Assembly: GCA_937942435.1 (NCBI GenBank)
Contig: CALDEM010000001.1
Span: 27,787 to 91,786 of the forward strand
Length of the DNA: 64,000 nt
From: an uncultured Saprospiraceae bacterium
GTDB taxonomy: Bacteria; Bacteroidota; Bacteroidia; Chitinophagales; Saprospiraceae
Reading direction: 5' to 3'
The notes under the pieces are model-generated. The model was not told the DNA's origin, made no database searches, and worked only from the letters and a program-made list of their open reading frames with translations. Within the stretch, counting starts at the first letter, position 1; each line of letters starts with the position of its first letter. The translations under genes were made by a program, and so were the position numbers. Positions 45,740 to 54,499 of the stretch are shown here, one piece after another.

Positions 45740-46435
45740 TTAGCTTGGGTTGATTTGGTCAGATACTATTCTTCCTGATTTCAACCTGATAACTCTATCT
45801 GCCTTTTGAGCAAGCTCCATATCATGCGTTACGATTACAAGCGTCGTGCCCTGCTCCTTGTTGAGATCAAAAAGCAGTTGTTCTACTGTTGCTCCCGTTT
45901 CTCCATCGAGATTACCTGTTGGTTCATCCGCAAAAAGCAACTTGGGTGTATTAGAAAAAGCTCTTGCCAAAGAGACGCGTTGTTGCTCACCTCCTGACAA
46001 CTGGCTTGGATAATGTGTGATGCGGTCACCTAAGCCTACCCGACCCAACAATTCTTTAGCCCTTATTTTTGCTTCTTTTGACTTTCCTTGTAGCTCAAGT
46101 GGGACCATAACATTCTCATATGCCGTGAGCGTTGGGATAAGTTGAAAGTTTTGAAAGATAAAACCTACATAATCGTTTCTGACCGACGCCTTCTTGTTTT
46201 CGTCAAGGTGGCTGATCTTTTCTTTATAGATATGGATATCTCCTGTTGTTGGATTATCCAATCCTGCACACAGCCCCAACAAAGTGGTTTTACCACTTCC
46301 TGACGGTCCAACTATAGCAACTATCTCTCCTTCCTTTATTATAAAGTCTATTTCTTTTAAAACATTGAGCTCTCTTCCTCCACTTTTAAAAGTCTTCGAC
46401 ACGTCGCGTGCCACCAATATTTCTTGCATGAACAA
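45740..46435 (-). CDS. ABC transporter ATPase of the YbbA/LolD type
   Basis: A 231-residue ATPase. Walker A is GPSGSGKTT, the Q-loop lies in FQNFQLIPTLTA, the signature is LSGGEQQRVSLARAF, Walker B is LLFADEPTGNLDG, and the switch His is in VTHDMELA. These are the marks of the LolD/MacB-type subfamily that works with FtsX permeases. It precedes the permease gene by one base and is divergent from the esterase gene. Confidence 0.9.
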   Translation of the reverse strand: MFMQEILVARDVSKTFKSGGRELNVLKEIDFIIKEGEIVAIVGPSGSGKTTLLGLCAGLDNPTTGDIHIYKEKISHLDENKKASVRNDYVGFIFQNFQLIPTLTAYENVMVPLELQGKSKEAKIRAKELLGRVGLGDRITHYPSQLSGGEQQRVSLARAFSNTPKLLFADEPTGNLDGETGATVEQLLFDLNKEQGTTLVIVTHDMELAQKADRVIRLKSGRIVSDQINPS

Positions 46436-46676
46436 TTAGGTATATTACTTATGTCGCTACATCTTGTACACAACGATGCAAAATTAACATTCTAAAATCA
46501 AGAGTGTTCTTGAGATTTGGCATTCAGTCTATATTATGTGCTCATCAGTCTAATATGCAAGGTCAATGACATGTCTTCGTTCTTGATTATGCACTAAGGT
46601 TTCGTTTTCACAAATGCTCATTTCGTGACAACTTGATCTCTGATGATACGTTACTTTAGCATCTGAACTCGACATT

Positions 46677-47369
46677 ATGAAGCCTACGTTATTGATCATA
46701 TCGCTCACCATACTATCTGCTATCTCTTGCAAAGAAGCTGCTCAACCTACTGCCACTTCTACGATATCAGAAACTAAAGCCGTGGCAACTGAAGTCTCAA
46801 CTCCGACCAAGAAAAATAAAAAGACGCTATTGTTCTTTGGAGATAGTCTGACGGCAGGATATGGCTTGGATGAAGAAGAGTCCTTCCCGTCGCTGATCCA
46901 AAATAAAATAGATTCGCTAGGCCGGCCCTATGAGGTAATCAACGCTGGTCTTAGTGGCGAGACATCTGCAGGTGGTAAAGGACGGATCGATTGGGTACTC
47001 AATAAGCCTGTAGATATATTTGTCCTAGAACTCGGTGCTAATGACATGTTAAGAGGGTTGGACCTCAATGAGACTGAGAAGAACCTGCGCGCTATACTAG
47101 ATGTGGTCAACGACAAAAGTCCAGAAGCACATCTTGTGATAGCAGGTATGGAAGCACCGCCCAATATGGGAGATGACTATACATCCAAGTTTAGAGGCTT
47201 GTTTGCCTCTATTGCCAAAGAATACAATGCTTCGCTGATCCCATTTTTGCTCGATGGCGTTGCGGGTATACCCGAACTTAACCTCGGAGATGGCAAGCAT
47301 CCTAACCCTCAAGGGCAGAAAATAGTCACTGAAAATGTGTGGCGAACCATTGAGTCTTACGTCAAATAG
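46677..47369 (+). CDS. tesA: TesA-like SGNH esterase/lysophospholipase
   Basis: A 230-residue lipoprotein (lipobox AISC) of the GDSL/SGNH hydrolase family. The four conserved blocks are FFGDSLTAGYGLDEEE (nucleophile Ser), INAGLSGETSAGG, LELGANDMLRG and DGKHPNPQGQ (Asp-His). These are typical of TesA thioesterase I/lysophospholipase L1. It is divergent from the YbbA-YbbP operon, the arrangement seen in Escherichia coli, which supports a conserved role for the trio in envelope lipid turnover. Confidence 0.88.
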   Translation: MKPTLLIISLTILSAISCKEAAQPTATSTISETKAVATEVSTPTKKNKKTLLFFGDSLTAGYGLDEEESFPSLIQNKIDSLGRPYEVINAGLSGETSAGGKGRIDWVLNKPVDIFVLELGANDMLRGLDLNETEKNLRAILDVVNDKSPEAHLVIAGMEAPPNMGDDYTSKFRGLFASIAKEYNASLIPFLLDGVAGIPELNLGDGKHPNPQGQKIVTENVWRTIESYVK

Positions 47370-47379
47370 GTACTAACTT

Positions 47380-47463
47380 CTATAATCCTAAGGGTAAACC
47401 GGGGTTATCTACGATCTTTTTGGTTAAGAACCCGACGGATTCTTATTTAATATAGGATTATAG
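47380..47463. repeat. Inverted-repeat element, 11-bp perfect ends
   Basis: CTATAATCCTA (47380-47390) and TAGGATTATAG (47453-47463) bound an 84-base segment with further self-complementary stretches (AACCGGGGTT, AACCCGACGG). It sits 10 bases after the esterase stop codon. It could be a small MITE-like element or a loose terminator; no target-site duplication is evident. Confidence 0.45.
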
Positions 47464-47527
47464 TACTTAGTTATATACTTTTGATATATCTGCATCGATC
47501 GAAAAAAGGGTACGCATTAACCTAACG

Positions 47528-49519
47528 ATGGTACGAACTATCATACATATAATGATTTATTTGCTAGTGTATACCACTACGCAAGCAACAAGTCATGACT
47601 TAACTAATACCCACACTTCCTACGAATCTTCTTCTTCTGATTTCTTGCAACAGCTCATGTGTACGCCAGGTGATCCATGTGATGATGGTAATCCATGTAC
47701 TGCAGATGATGCATATAACGCCACTTGTGATTGTGTAGGCGTATTTCAAGATGAAGACTTTGATGGCGTTTGTGATGCCGAAGACCTATGTCCAGAACTG
47801 GATGACTCTTTGATCGGTACTGGTTGTTCTGATGGTAATCCATGTACGATCAATGATCGCTATGACGAAAACTGTGCATGTACCGGCAGGTACTTAGACA
47901 GAGATGGTGACGGCTTTTGTATCGGAGAAGATCCGGATGACACTGATGCCTGTGTACCGGATAACAGCGGAGCAGGATGTAACACTTGCGATAGTGTTAT
48001 AGAAGACAACTTTGAGGGAGGCTTCGGCAACTGGAACGATGGGGGAAGCGACTGTGCAATCTCTAACTTAAACCCTAATAGTGGTCTACAAAGTGTTGTG
48101 ATCAGAGATAACTCTGGTGTTCAATCATCAACATACACCAATGTCTTAGACTTGTCTGCGCTTAGTGAAGTATCGGTAGGCTTCGTCTTTAAGTCAGTGA
48201 GCTTAGAGGCCGGAGAGCGGTTTCTTATGGAGATATCAACTGATGGAGGTAGAGCGTACAACTCACTTGTCACCTGGGAGAGTGACGTGCACTTTCGCAA
48301 TGACATAAGATATCAGGTATCATTTACGATACCAGGATTTCTCTTGAGCTCCAGAACGATATTTAGATTGCGATGCGATGCTTCCAGTAACAATGATCAG
48401 ATCTTTATAGATGATATCATCATAGCAACCTGTCCAATCACTTGTCGCGCAGGAAGCACATGTGATGACGGAGATGATTGTACTACAGGTGATGTCTATG
48501 ATACAGATTGTAACTGTGCAGGTAGGATAGAAGATGGAGATAATGATGGTATCTGTGATGAGCAAGACATCTGTCCTGCGATCGATGATGCCCTAAGAGG
48601 TACAGCTTGCGATGATGGAGATCCATGCACGATCGACGACATTATCAGACCTGACTGTGAGTGTGCAGGCGTCTATACAGATGTAGATGAGGATGGGCTC
48701 TGTGCTGGTGAAGATCCAGACGACAACGATGGTTGCAATCCCAATGAAGACTCAGCTGCATGCGATCCGTGTGATAGCATAGATCAGAACGACTTTGAGG
48801 AGGACTTAGGCATATGGAATGACGGCGGAGGAGATTGTACTCGTACTGCCTCTGAAGCTAATAGTGGCGTCTATAGCGTCCGCCTTAGAGACAACTCGGG
48901 ACAATCATCATCAATGTTTACCGATGTGCTGGACCTCAGTGATTATAGATCAGCTACAATAGAGTTCTCATATTATCCAGATGACTTTGAAGAAGGAGAA
49001 GACTTCTTTTTAGAACTGTCTCGAGATGGCGGCGATGATTTTATAACTATCAAAGAATGGAAGCAAGGCACTGACTTCGAAAACTTTATAAGATATCAAG
49101 AGTCAGTTGAGATAGCCAATGTATCTGCTAACACAGTAATTAGAATCAGATGTGATGCATCAGATAATCGCGATCGCGTTTTTATAGATGATGTCACACT
49201 TAAGTCTTGCGATGACGCGGGTGCCTTCGAAGATATCACTAGCTCTAATCGGAGTTCCACCAAAGAGTCTGCTTTAGTTGTAACACCTTATCCTAACCCA
49301 GCTTCTGATGTGTTGTTCCTACAACTTTCTAAAAACGACCTCAGTGGTGATATTGAAATCTTTAATGCTAATGGTGCTAAAGTGATAACTCAATCAATAT
49401 CAAAAAGCCAACAGCTACAAAAAGTAACAGTTAGCGCTCTGAGTGAAGGTCTCTACTTCATCAGATACTCAACTCCTGAAAAATCTTCAGAATTGCAACG
49501 AGTAGTTATCCTAAGATAG
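47528..49519 (+). CDS. T9SS type A sorting protein with Cys-rich and TSP3-like repeats
   Basis: A 663-residue secreted protein. After a signal peptide it holds two similar arrays of Cys-rich modules: CDDGNPCTADDAYNATCDC with DEDFDGVCDAEDLCP, then DGDGDGFCIGEDPDD; and CDDGDDCTTGDVYDTDCNC with DNDGICDEQDICP and DEDGLCAGEDPDD. The DxDxDG loops are thrombospondin type 3-like and probably bind calcium. Between and after them are two similar beta-sandwich domains (IEDNFEGGFGNWNDGGSDC and IDQNDFEEDLGIWNDGGGDC). The C-terminus is a type A T9SS signal (YPNPASDVLFLQL, LYFIRYS). No catalytic site was found. Confidence 0.85.
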   Translation: MVRTIIHIMIYLLVYTTTQATSHDLTNTHTSYESSSSDFLQQLMCTPGDPCDDGNPCTADDAYNATCDCVGVFQDEDFDGVCDAEDLCPELDDSLIGTGCSDGNPCTINDRYDENCACTGRYLDRDGDGFCIGEDPDDTDACVPDNSGAGCNTCDSVIEDNFEGGFGNWNDGGSDCAISNLNPNSGLQSVVIRDNSGVQSSTYTNVLDLSALSEVSVGFVFKSVSLEAGERFLMEISTDGGRAYNSLVTWESDVHFRNDIRYQVSFTIPGFLLSSRTIFRLRCDASSNNDQIFIDDIIIATCPITCRAGSTCDDGDDCTTGDVYDTDCNCAGRIEDGDNDGICDEQDICPAIDDALRGTACDDGDPCTIDDIIRPDCECAGVYTDVDEDGLCAGEDPDDNDGCNPNEDSAACDPCDSIDQNDFEEDLGIWNDGGGDCTRTASEANSGVYSVRLRDNSGQSSSMFTDVLDLSDYRSATIEFSYYPDDFEEGEDFFLELSRDGGDDFITIKEWKQGTDFENFIRYQESVEIANVSANTVIRIRCDASDNRDRVFIDDVTLKSCDDAGAFEDITSSNRSSTKESALVVTPYPNPASDVLFLQLSKNDLSGDIEIFNANGAKVITQSISKSQQLQKVTVSALSEGLYFIRYSTPEKSSELQRVVILR

Positions 49520-49542
49520 AATTACTTAAGACTTTCCAGATT

Positions 49543-52500
49543 CTAATCAGAATCTTCAGCTTTCAATTCTACCAAGTATGCAAGTAGGTCTCTGATCTCT
49601 TTCTTTGTAAGCAGCTTTGACATGTCCGGCATACCCGATACAGCGTCTATACGGTCTGATACATTTGCGACAGCGACATCAATCACCTCGTTGTTAGCAT
49701 CTCTTATCTTGAGTTGGTCAGTGTCCTCTGCGATCAACATACCATCGATCTCAGAATCGTCATTCATGATGAGTGAGACCATGCCGTAACCCGGCGCTAT
49801 GCGCTCATTGGGCAATATCAATGAAGTCAGCAACTCCTCCTTATTGAGCAGACTCGCTATGCCATTGAGCGATGGCCCGACGATACCACCATAGTCTTGC
49901 ACCTCATGACAACGGATACACTGAGCACCCGTATGGCGCCATAGGATGTCACTACCTCGACTAGCATCACCGCCAGTTAGACAATCTCGGTATGCAGCAA
50001 AAACGTCATCATCGCCACCCAACTGTTGAAGTTCATGCAATGATGCTAGCAAGTCTTGATCATCTACAGTTTCTATAGATTCGGCAAGATCTAACTTCAC
50101 CTCTGGAGACAGTGTGCCGCTCGACCACTCTTTAAGTAGCTCTTTATATGTATCTATAGTGGCGGCAACTGGTAGCGAAGACAAGGCAGCTATCGCTGCT
50201 TGACGCTCTGATATGGTTTGATTAAAGATGACGCTTCGTAGCAAATCCATCTTTACATCATCTGTAATATCAGTACCCATAGTACCTTGGAGAGCTGCGA
50301 CTCTTACAGCTTGCTTGCTATCTCCGAGTGCTGTTGTCAACAATGCTGGCAGCCCTTCAGGTCGCAGCTTGATCAATGATTCGATAGCTACTTTTCTAAC
50401 ACTCGTGCTTTTACCATTGGTCAACATTGACTTTAATGAGTTGGTGGCTTCTGCCATCTTGTTATTAGAAGCCATAACTGCCACGGCTTTTTGTATCGTC
50501 GTGCTCTTATCACCGAACATAGGAAGTATGCCACTCAGTGCGGCAGCAATCTCATTGTTGCTTCGCTTTACAGGACCTCTATATCTCCCATCTACCCTAT
50601 CTAATACAGATGGGTCTGACCACACACTCAACGTCTCAATGGCTTCAACTCTTAGACTCTTTGGGTTCTTATCATTGCGAGCATAGGCGACCACTCTTTC
50701 GACTGCTTCCTTACTACCTACTCTTAGATTAGCGTTGATAGATCTACGTATGATCGGCTCATCTTCATAAAAAGGTGTCGAGTTCAATATGGCTCCAAGA
50801 TCATTTAGTGATTCTTCTATCGACCAATCATCATTGATCGCTCTTGCAGCATCTCTTACAATTAGAATATCCTCATCATCGAGATAAGCGGATATGTTTT
50901 TGTGTTGCATTCTGCGCAGTGCAATCACGGCTGCCAGTCTTAGTGCATTGGATTGATGGGATTCAAAACTTTTTAATAATTGTGCATCTCCTATCCTCGA
51001 GAGTGCCAAACTACCTACATGTCTTAAGTAGGCATCCATATCGTCGTTCTCCAAAAGCATCTGCACTAACTCTTCTTTTGCGGGTGCATACTCCATACGG
51101 CCTAATGCTTCTGCAGCAAAAAATCGAACCCTACTGCTTCCATCTTTCAGCAATGGTATCAACTGATCCGCAGCTGGCTTATGACGCACATCTCCTATCC
51201 ACTTAGCGGCTTGGGCTCTAATCTCTGCATCAGCGTCAGTGATATAAGAGACGATGCCTTTTGCATACTTGCGATCAACTACCCTTGCCATCTGAGCCAT
51301 ACCGATGATACCATGTACACGTGCTAATTGATGTTCTGACTGTGCTGCTGCTTTTTCTAATTGTGCATATCCAGCATCTCCTCTTTTTACAATTTCAAAT
51401 TGTGCTTTTTGCCTGATACGCATATCAGGGTGAAACAGATGACCATACAAAACATCGTCTGACATAGCCTTATAATCAGCAGTGATCAACTCCTGAGTTG
51501 AGAGGCGTTCATCCCAATCTTTACCTTTCGGATCTTCTAATTTCCATACGCGGCCATATTCTTTAACGCCCCAACCTTCTATCCAGTCTCCGGCATACAG
51601 TGCTCCATCAGGGCCCCAGTCGATACCTGTTGGCAAGATACCACCTATAACCTTTTGGTCTTGATCAAAGTCAAATGTTGCTCCCGCTGGCTTCAACGTA
51701 AATGCATGAATGCCTGATCGACTTGGGTTACCAACAAACTCTACTAAAAAGAAGTGATCTTTCCACTCTGGGCTCAGGGCCGTACCTGGATTGTAAAGCA
51801 TGCCTGTTGGACCATTGACATAGTTACGGATGCATGGCGTGATATAAGCGGCTTGGCCATCCCATCTTGGGACATTGAGCTTTTCATCCATCCATACTTT
51901 ATAATCGTTGTTGCGTGGATCATTATACTTTCCAAACTGCCAGTTGATCCTCCAACCTGTATCTGAGCCCTCGACTATATAGACCAAGCGCTCACTTTCT
52001 CCAGCATGGTCACCGTCATTGTCTTCGCTGATGATGTTAGCGTATTTGTCAAAGACAAACTCATGCGTATTTCTCAGGCCTCTGGCAAAAACTTCAAAGT
52101 TGCTACCGTCTAGTTCTGATCTGACAATTACACCTTGGTTTGGATACTTCCACTCTTTTCCATCTGGACCGGTCCCATTAAAACCTACGTCACCTATGCC
52201 CCAATACAATCGGCCATCTGGCCCCATCTCTGCTCCAGACATGCCATGGCCACCAAAGCCAATATGGACATTATAACCATGACTAATTGAAGTACGCTCT
52301 TCTGCATATCCATCTCCATCAGTATCCTTAAGCCGCCACATATCAGGGCCGACACCCATAAAGACATTGTCATCAAATATCTCAAGTGCACCATTACAAT
52401 CAGTGACGACATCATTAAACCCATCTGCAAAAAGTTGACTACGATCTGCAACGCCATCTCTATTAGTATCTTCTAATCTAAAGACTTGCTCTGTCTCAAC

Positions 52501-52959
52501 AGCAAGGTCTTTCCAATCTCTGCTGCCATCGCCGTTCATATCTAAAAACCAATCATTGACTTCGCTACTATCAGGTGACAACTCTAACTTTAGAAACGCC
52601 CTTCGCTCTTCTACAGTTTGTAGCGCTATAGAATTGATCTCCCAGTCTCGATGACCTCTTATATCAAACTCACTTGTGCCATTGCGATTAGTCTTTGTGA
52701 CGTAGACACGTCCTTGCTCATCCATATCAAGCGCAATAGGATCTGCTAGTAGAGAGTCACTGGCCCATAAAGTAAGATCAAATGAAGGATGTACCTCTGC
52801 TGCAACTTTAGATCTAATATCTGTACTCAGCCTAACTGCATCCTCTGCAGTCATGGTAGTTACTTCTAAGACGGGAGCGATAGCAGTAGGTAGCTCTTCT
52901 TGACAAGAGACAACGCTCAAAAGGCCGAGAACCTGAAGCGCATAAAATGATTTTCTCAT
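49543..52959 (-). CDS. PVC-type heme-binding dehydrogenase with HEAT repeats (lipoprotein)
   Basis: A 1138-residue lipoprotein (lipobox VSC, MRKSFYALQ start). Domains in order: a sugar/sorbosone dehydrogenase-like beta-propeller (about 50-480; ALDMDEQGRVYVT, GPDGALYAGDWIEG); a long HEAT-repeat region (about 490-980) built of many short helical repeats; and a C-terminal cytochrome c with CIRCH in GAQCIRCHEVQDYGGIVGPSL. This is the layout of PVC-type membrane-bound dehydrogenases, common in Planctomycetota and also found in Bacteroidota. It would oxidise a sugar or alcohol and pass electrons via the c-type heme. It converges on the T9SS gene. Confidence 0.87.
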   Translation of the reverse strand: MRKSFYALQVLGLLSVVSCQEELPTAIAPVLEVTTMTAEDAVRLSTDIRSKVAAEVHPSFDLTLWASDSLLADPIALDMDEQGRVYVTKTNRNGTSEFDIRGHRDWEINSIALQTVEERRAFLKLELSPDSSEVNDWFLDMNGDGSRDWKDLAVETEQVFRLEDTNRDGVADRSQLFADGFNDVVTDCNGALEIFDDNVFMGVGPDMWRLKDTDGDGYAEERTSISHGYNVHIGFGGHGMSGAEMGPDGRLYWGIGDVGFNGTGPDGKEWKYPNQGVIVRSELDGSNFEVFARGLRNTHEFVFDKYANIISEDNDGDHAGESERLVYIVEGSDTGWRINWQFGKYNDPRNNDYKVWMDEKLNVPRWDGQAAYITPCIRNYVNGPTGMLYNPGTALSPEWKDHFFLVEFVGNPSRSGIHAFTLKPAGATFDFDQDQKVIGGILPTGIDWGPDGALYAGDWIEGWGVKEYGRVWKLEDPKGKDWDERLSTQELITADYKAMSDDVLYGHLFHPDMRIRQKAQFEIVKRGDAGYAQLEKAAAQSEHQLARVHGIIGMAQMARVVDRKYAKGIVSYITDADAEIRAQAAKWIGDVRHKPAADQLIPLLKDGSSRVRFFAAEALGRMEYAPAKEELVQMLLENDDMDAYLRHVGSLALSRIGDAQLLKSFESHQSNALRLAAVIALRRMQHKNISAYLDDEDILIVRDAARAINDDWSIEESLNDLGAILNSTPFYEDEPIIRRSINANLRVGSKEAVERVVAYARNDKNPKSLRVEAIETLSVWSDPSVLDRVDGRYRGPVKRSNNEIAAALSGILPMFGDKSTTIQKAVAVMASNNKMAEATNSLKSMLTNGKSTSVRKVAIESLIKLRPEGLPALLTTALGDSKQAVRVAALQGTMGTDITDDVKMDLLRSVIFNQTISERQAAIAALSSLPVAATIDTYKELLKEWSSGTLSPEVKLDLAESIETVDDQDLLASLHELQQLGGDDDVFAAYRDCLTGGDASRGSDILWRHTGAQCIRCHEVQDYGGIVGPSLNGIASLLNKEELLTSLILPNERIAPGYGMVSLIMNDDSEIDGMLIAEDTDQLKIRDANNEVIDVAVANVSDRIDAVSGMPDMSKLLTKKEIRDLLAYLVELKAEDSD

Positions 52960-53050
52960 AGAGATAATTTGTCCGTTAATATAATATAATGAAGTGTGAC
53001 GAGTTACTATTACTCATTAATGATTTACTCAAAAAGTTAAAAGAAGAATT

Positions 53051-53251
53051 ATGGCAATCATGAAAGTAATCGAAATCCTTAGCGAATCTTCAAAGAGCTG
53101 GGAAGATGCAACAGCTAAAGGTGTGGTAAAAGCAAGCGAATCTTTAAAAGGTATCAAGTCTGCTTTTGTCCAAAGCCAAAGCGTTACTGTAAAGAATGGC
53201 AAAGTAGACAAGTACAGAGTTAATCTTAAGATCAGCTTTCAAGTACAGTAG
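53051..53251 (+). CDS. Dodecin family flavin-binding protein
   Basis: A 66-residue protein. MKVIEILSESSKSWEDATAKGVVKASESLKGIKS, written here as consecutive motifs MKVIEILSES and SWEDATAKGVVKASES, then KVDKYRVNLKISFQV, match dodecin. Dodecins form dodecameric shells that store riboflavin and related flavins. The length is normal. A Met at codon 4 is an alternative start. It is monocistronic, with its own terminator. Confidence 0.93.
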   Translation: MAIMKVIEILSESSKSWEDATAKGVVKASESLKGIKSAFVQSQSVTVKNGKVDKYRVNLKISFQVQ

Positions 53252-53285
53252 TCGATTGACTAACTAACGCAAAACCGGAAAAAAC

Positions 53286-53326
53286 AAGAGCCGAATGTCA
53301 TCATGATATTCGGCTCTTTTGTTTTA
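53286..53326 (+). terminator. Rho-independent terminator after dodecin
   Basis: AAGAGCCGAAT (53286-53296) and ATTCGGCTCTT (53308-53318) form an eleven-pair perfect stem followed by TTGTTTT. It lies 35 bases after the dodecin stop codon and before the fatty acid hydroxylase gene. Confidence 0.92.
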
Positions 53327-53350
53327 TGCCAAATTGTATAGTTTAGCAAA

Positions 53351-54136
53351 ATGGACTTGACGTTCTTAGAGAAAGACTACACATTACCAGGCACCTTCTT
53401 TTATCTATTTGTCGTGTTCTCAATAATTATCTTTCTGAGATACGTAATCATGTCTGGACTCTATCAACGCTTGATCTACGATCGCTTATCTTCTCTCAAC
53501 CCAAAGCGTATCATCTCTCCTAAGTATCCTAAAACTCAACGAAGACGTGAAGTCATATGGTCGGGGATCAGCTCCTTACTCTTTGGCTTTATCGGCGTGC
53601 TCATGATTATGGCTTGGCAACGAGGATACACTGCCATCTATGTCGACTGGCAAGCCTATCCCATGTGGTACATACCTATTAGCTTTGTGAGCGCTCTATT
53701 TATCCATGAGACGTACTACTACTGGATCCATAGGTGGCTACATCATCCTAAGATTTATAAGTACATCCATAAGGTCCATCATGATAGTATCAGTACATCG
53801 GTATGGACATCTTTTAGCTTTCATCCTATAGAAAGCATACTCCAAGCGATCATCATACCATTGATCGTTTTGATTGTGCCGATGCATCTTGCAGTTCTAC
53901 TTTTGATACTTATTATCATGACTGTCTCTGCAATCATAAATCATGCAGGCGTAGAGATCTATCCGGCTTCGTGGCGAGCAAATAATGTGATGAAGTGGAT
54001 CATCGGTTCTACACATCATGATCTTCACCATCGCAGGTTTACAAAAAACTTTGGTTTGTATTTTACCTTTTGGGATATCTGGATGGAGACTGAGAGTGAT
54101 GAGTTTGACGAAAGATGGGAGAGGATAGGGAAATAA
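53351..54136 (+). CDS. Fatty acid hydroxylase / sterol desaturase family protein
   Basis: A 261-residue integral-membrane di-iron oxygenase. Eight-His-type boxes are visible: HETYYYWIHRWLHHPK (about 115-130), HKVHHDS and STHHDLHHRRF. Three to four hydrophobic helices surround them. Such enzymes hydroxylate fatty acids, sterols or carotenoids. It stands alone between the dodecin terminator and a gene-poor spacer; the substrate is unknown. Confidence 0.9.
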   Translation: MDLTFLEKDYTLPGTFFYLFVVFSIIIFLRYVIMSGLYQRLIYDRLSSLNPKRIISPKYPKTQRRREVIWSGISSLLFGFIGVLMIMAWQRGYTAIYVDWQAYPMWYIPISFVSALFIHETYYYWIHRWLHHPKIYKYIHKVHHDSISTSVWTSFSFHPIESILQAIIIPLIVLIVPMHLAVLLLILIIMTVSAIINHAGVEIYPASWRANNVMKWIIGSTHHDLHHRRFTKNFGLYFTFWDIWMETESDEFDERWERIGK

Positions 54137-54442
54137 GTTTTTAAAAACTATTTTCTTTTGAGCTTAGGCATTATTTAAGAGAATCATAATTTGACTATCC
54201 TCTACTCTATCATATATATCAGATCGTTTTTAGTATTGGCAAAATGATTGTCTGGGAGACTTTCAAGAGAGAAAACCGTGAAACGGGCGGGTAAGACGTG
54301 GCAGACGAGGATCCAAAATCATGGCGATCTTAGATGAGCTTGATATTTGGATCGCCGAATGGCATCCCATCCTCTTAGACGAAAGCCTCTATGAAGCAAA
54401 ATGTATCAATTCAAATGAATGAGATAACGAAAAGTCATGCAA
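54137..54442. other. Spacer with a short uncertain ORF
   Basis: Between the hydroxylase gene and the M16 terminator lies a spacer without a clear gene. A 33-codon frame (54321-54422, MAILDELDIWIAEWHP) is present without a recognised family. An overlapping frame from 54274 (VKRAGKTWQ) stops after 19 codons. These may be shreds of a lost gene. No RNA gene or repeat was recognised. Confidence 0.4.
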
Positions 54443-54476
54443 ATAAAAAGAGCTGTGGATATAGTCCACAGCTCTT
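54443..54476 (-). terminator. Rho-independent terminator for the M16 peptidase
   Basis: A twelve-pair perfect stem AAGAGCTGTGGA/TCCACAGCTCTT (54448-54459 with 54465-54476) is followed on the minus strand by TTTATTT. It lies 23 bases beyond the stop codon of the minus-strand peptidase gene. Confidence 0.88.
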
Positions 54477-54499
54477 CTAAAAAACTCTTTTATAAATTA

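Noticed and set aside
50228..50686. 152-codon plus-strand ORF inside the PVC heme gene
   Set aside because: Antisense shadow of the HEAT-repeat region, with low-complexity Leu/Ser content.
54321..54422. 33-codon ORF in the spacer before the M16 gene
   Set aside because: No family, no clear context. It is noted in the spacer entry but not called as a gene.
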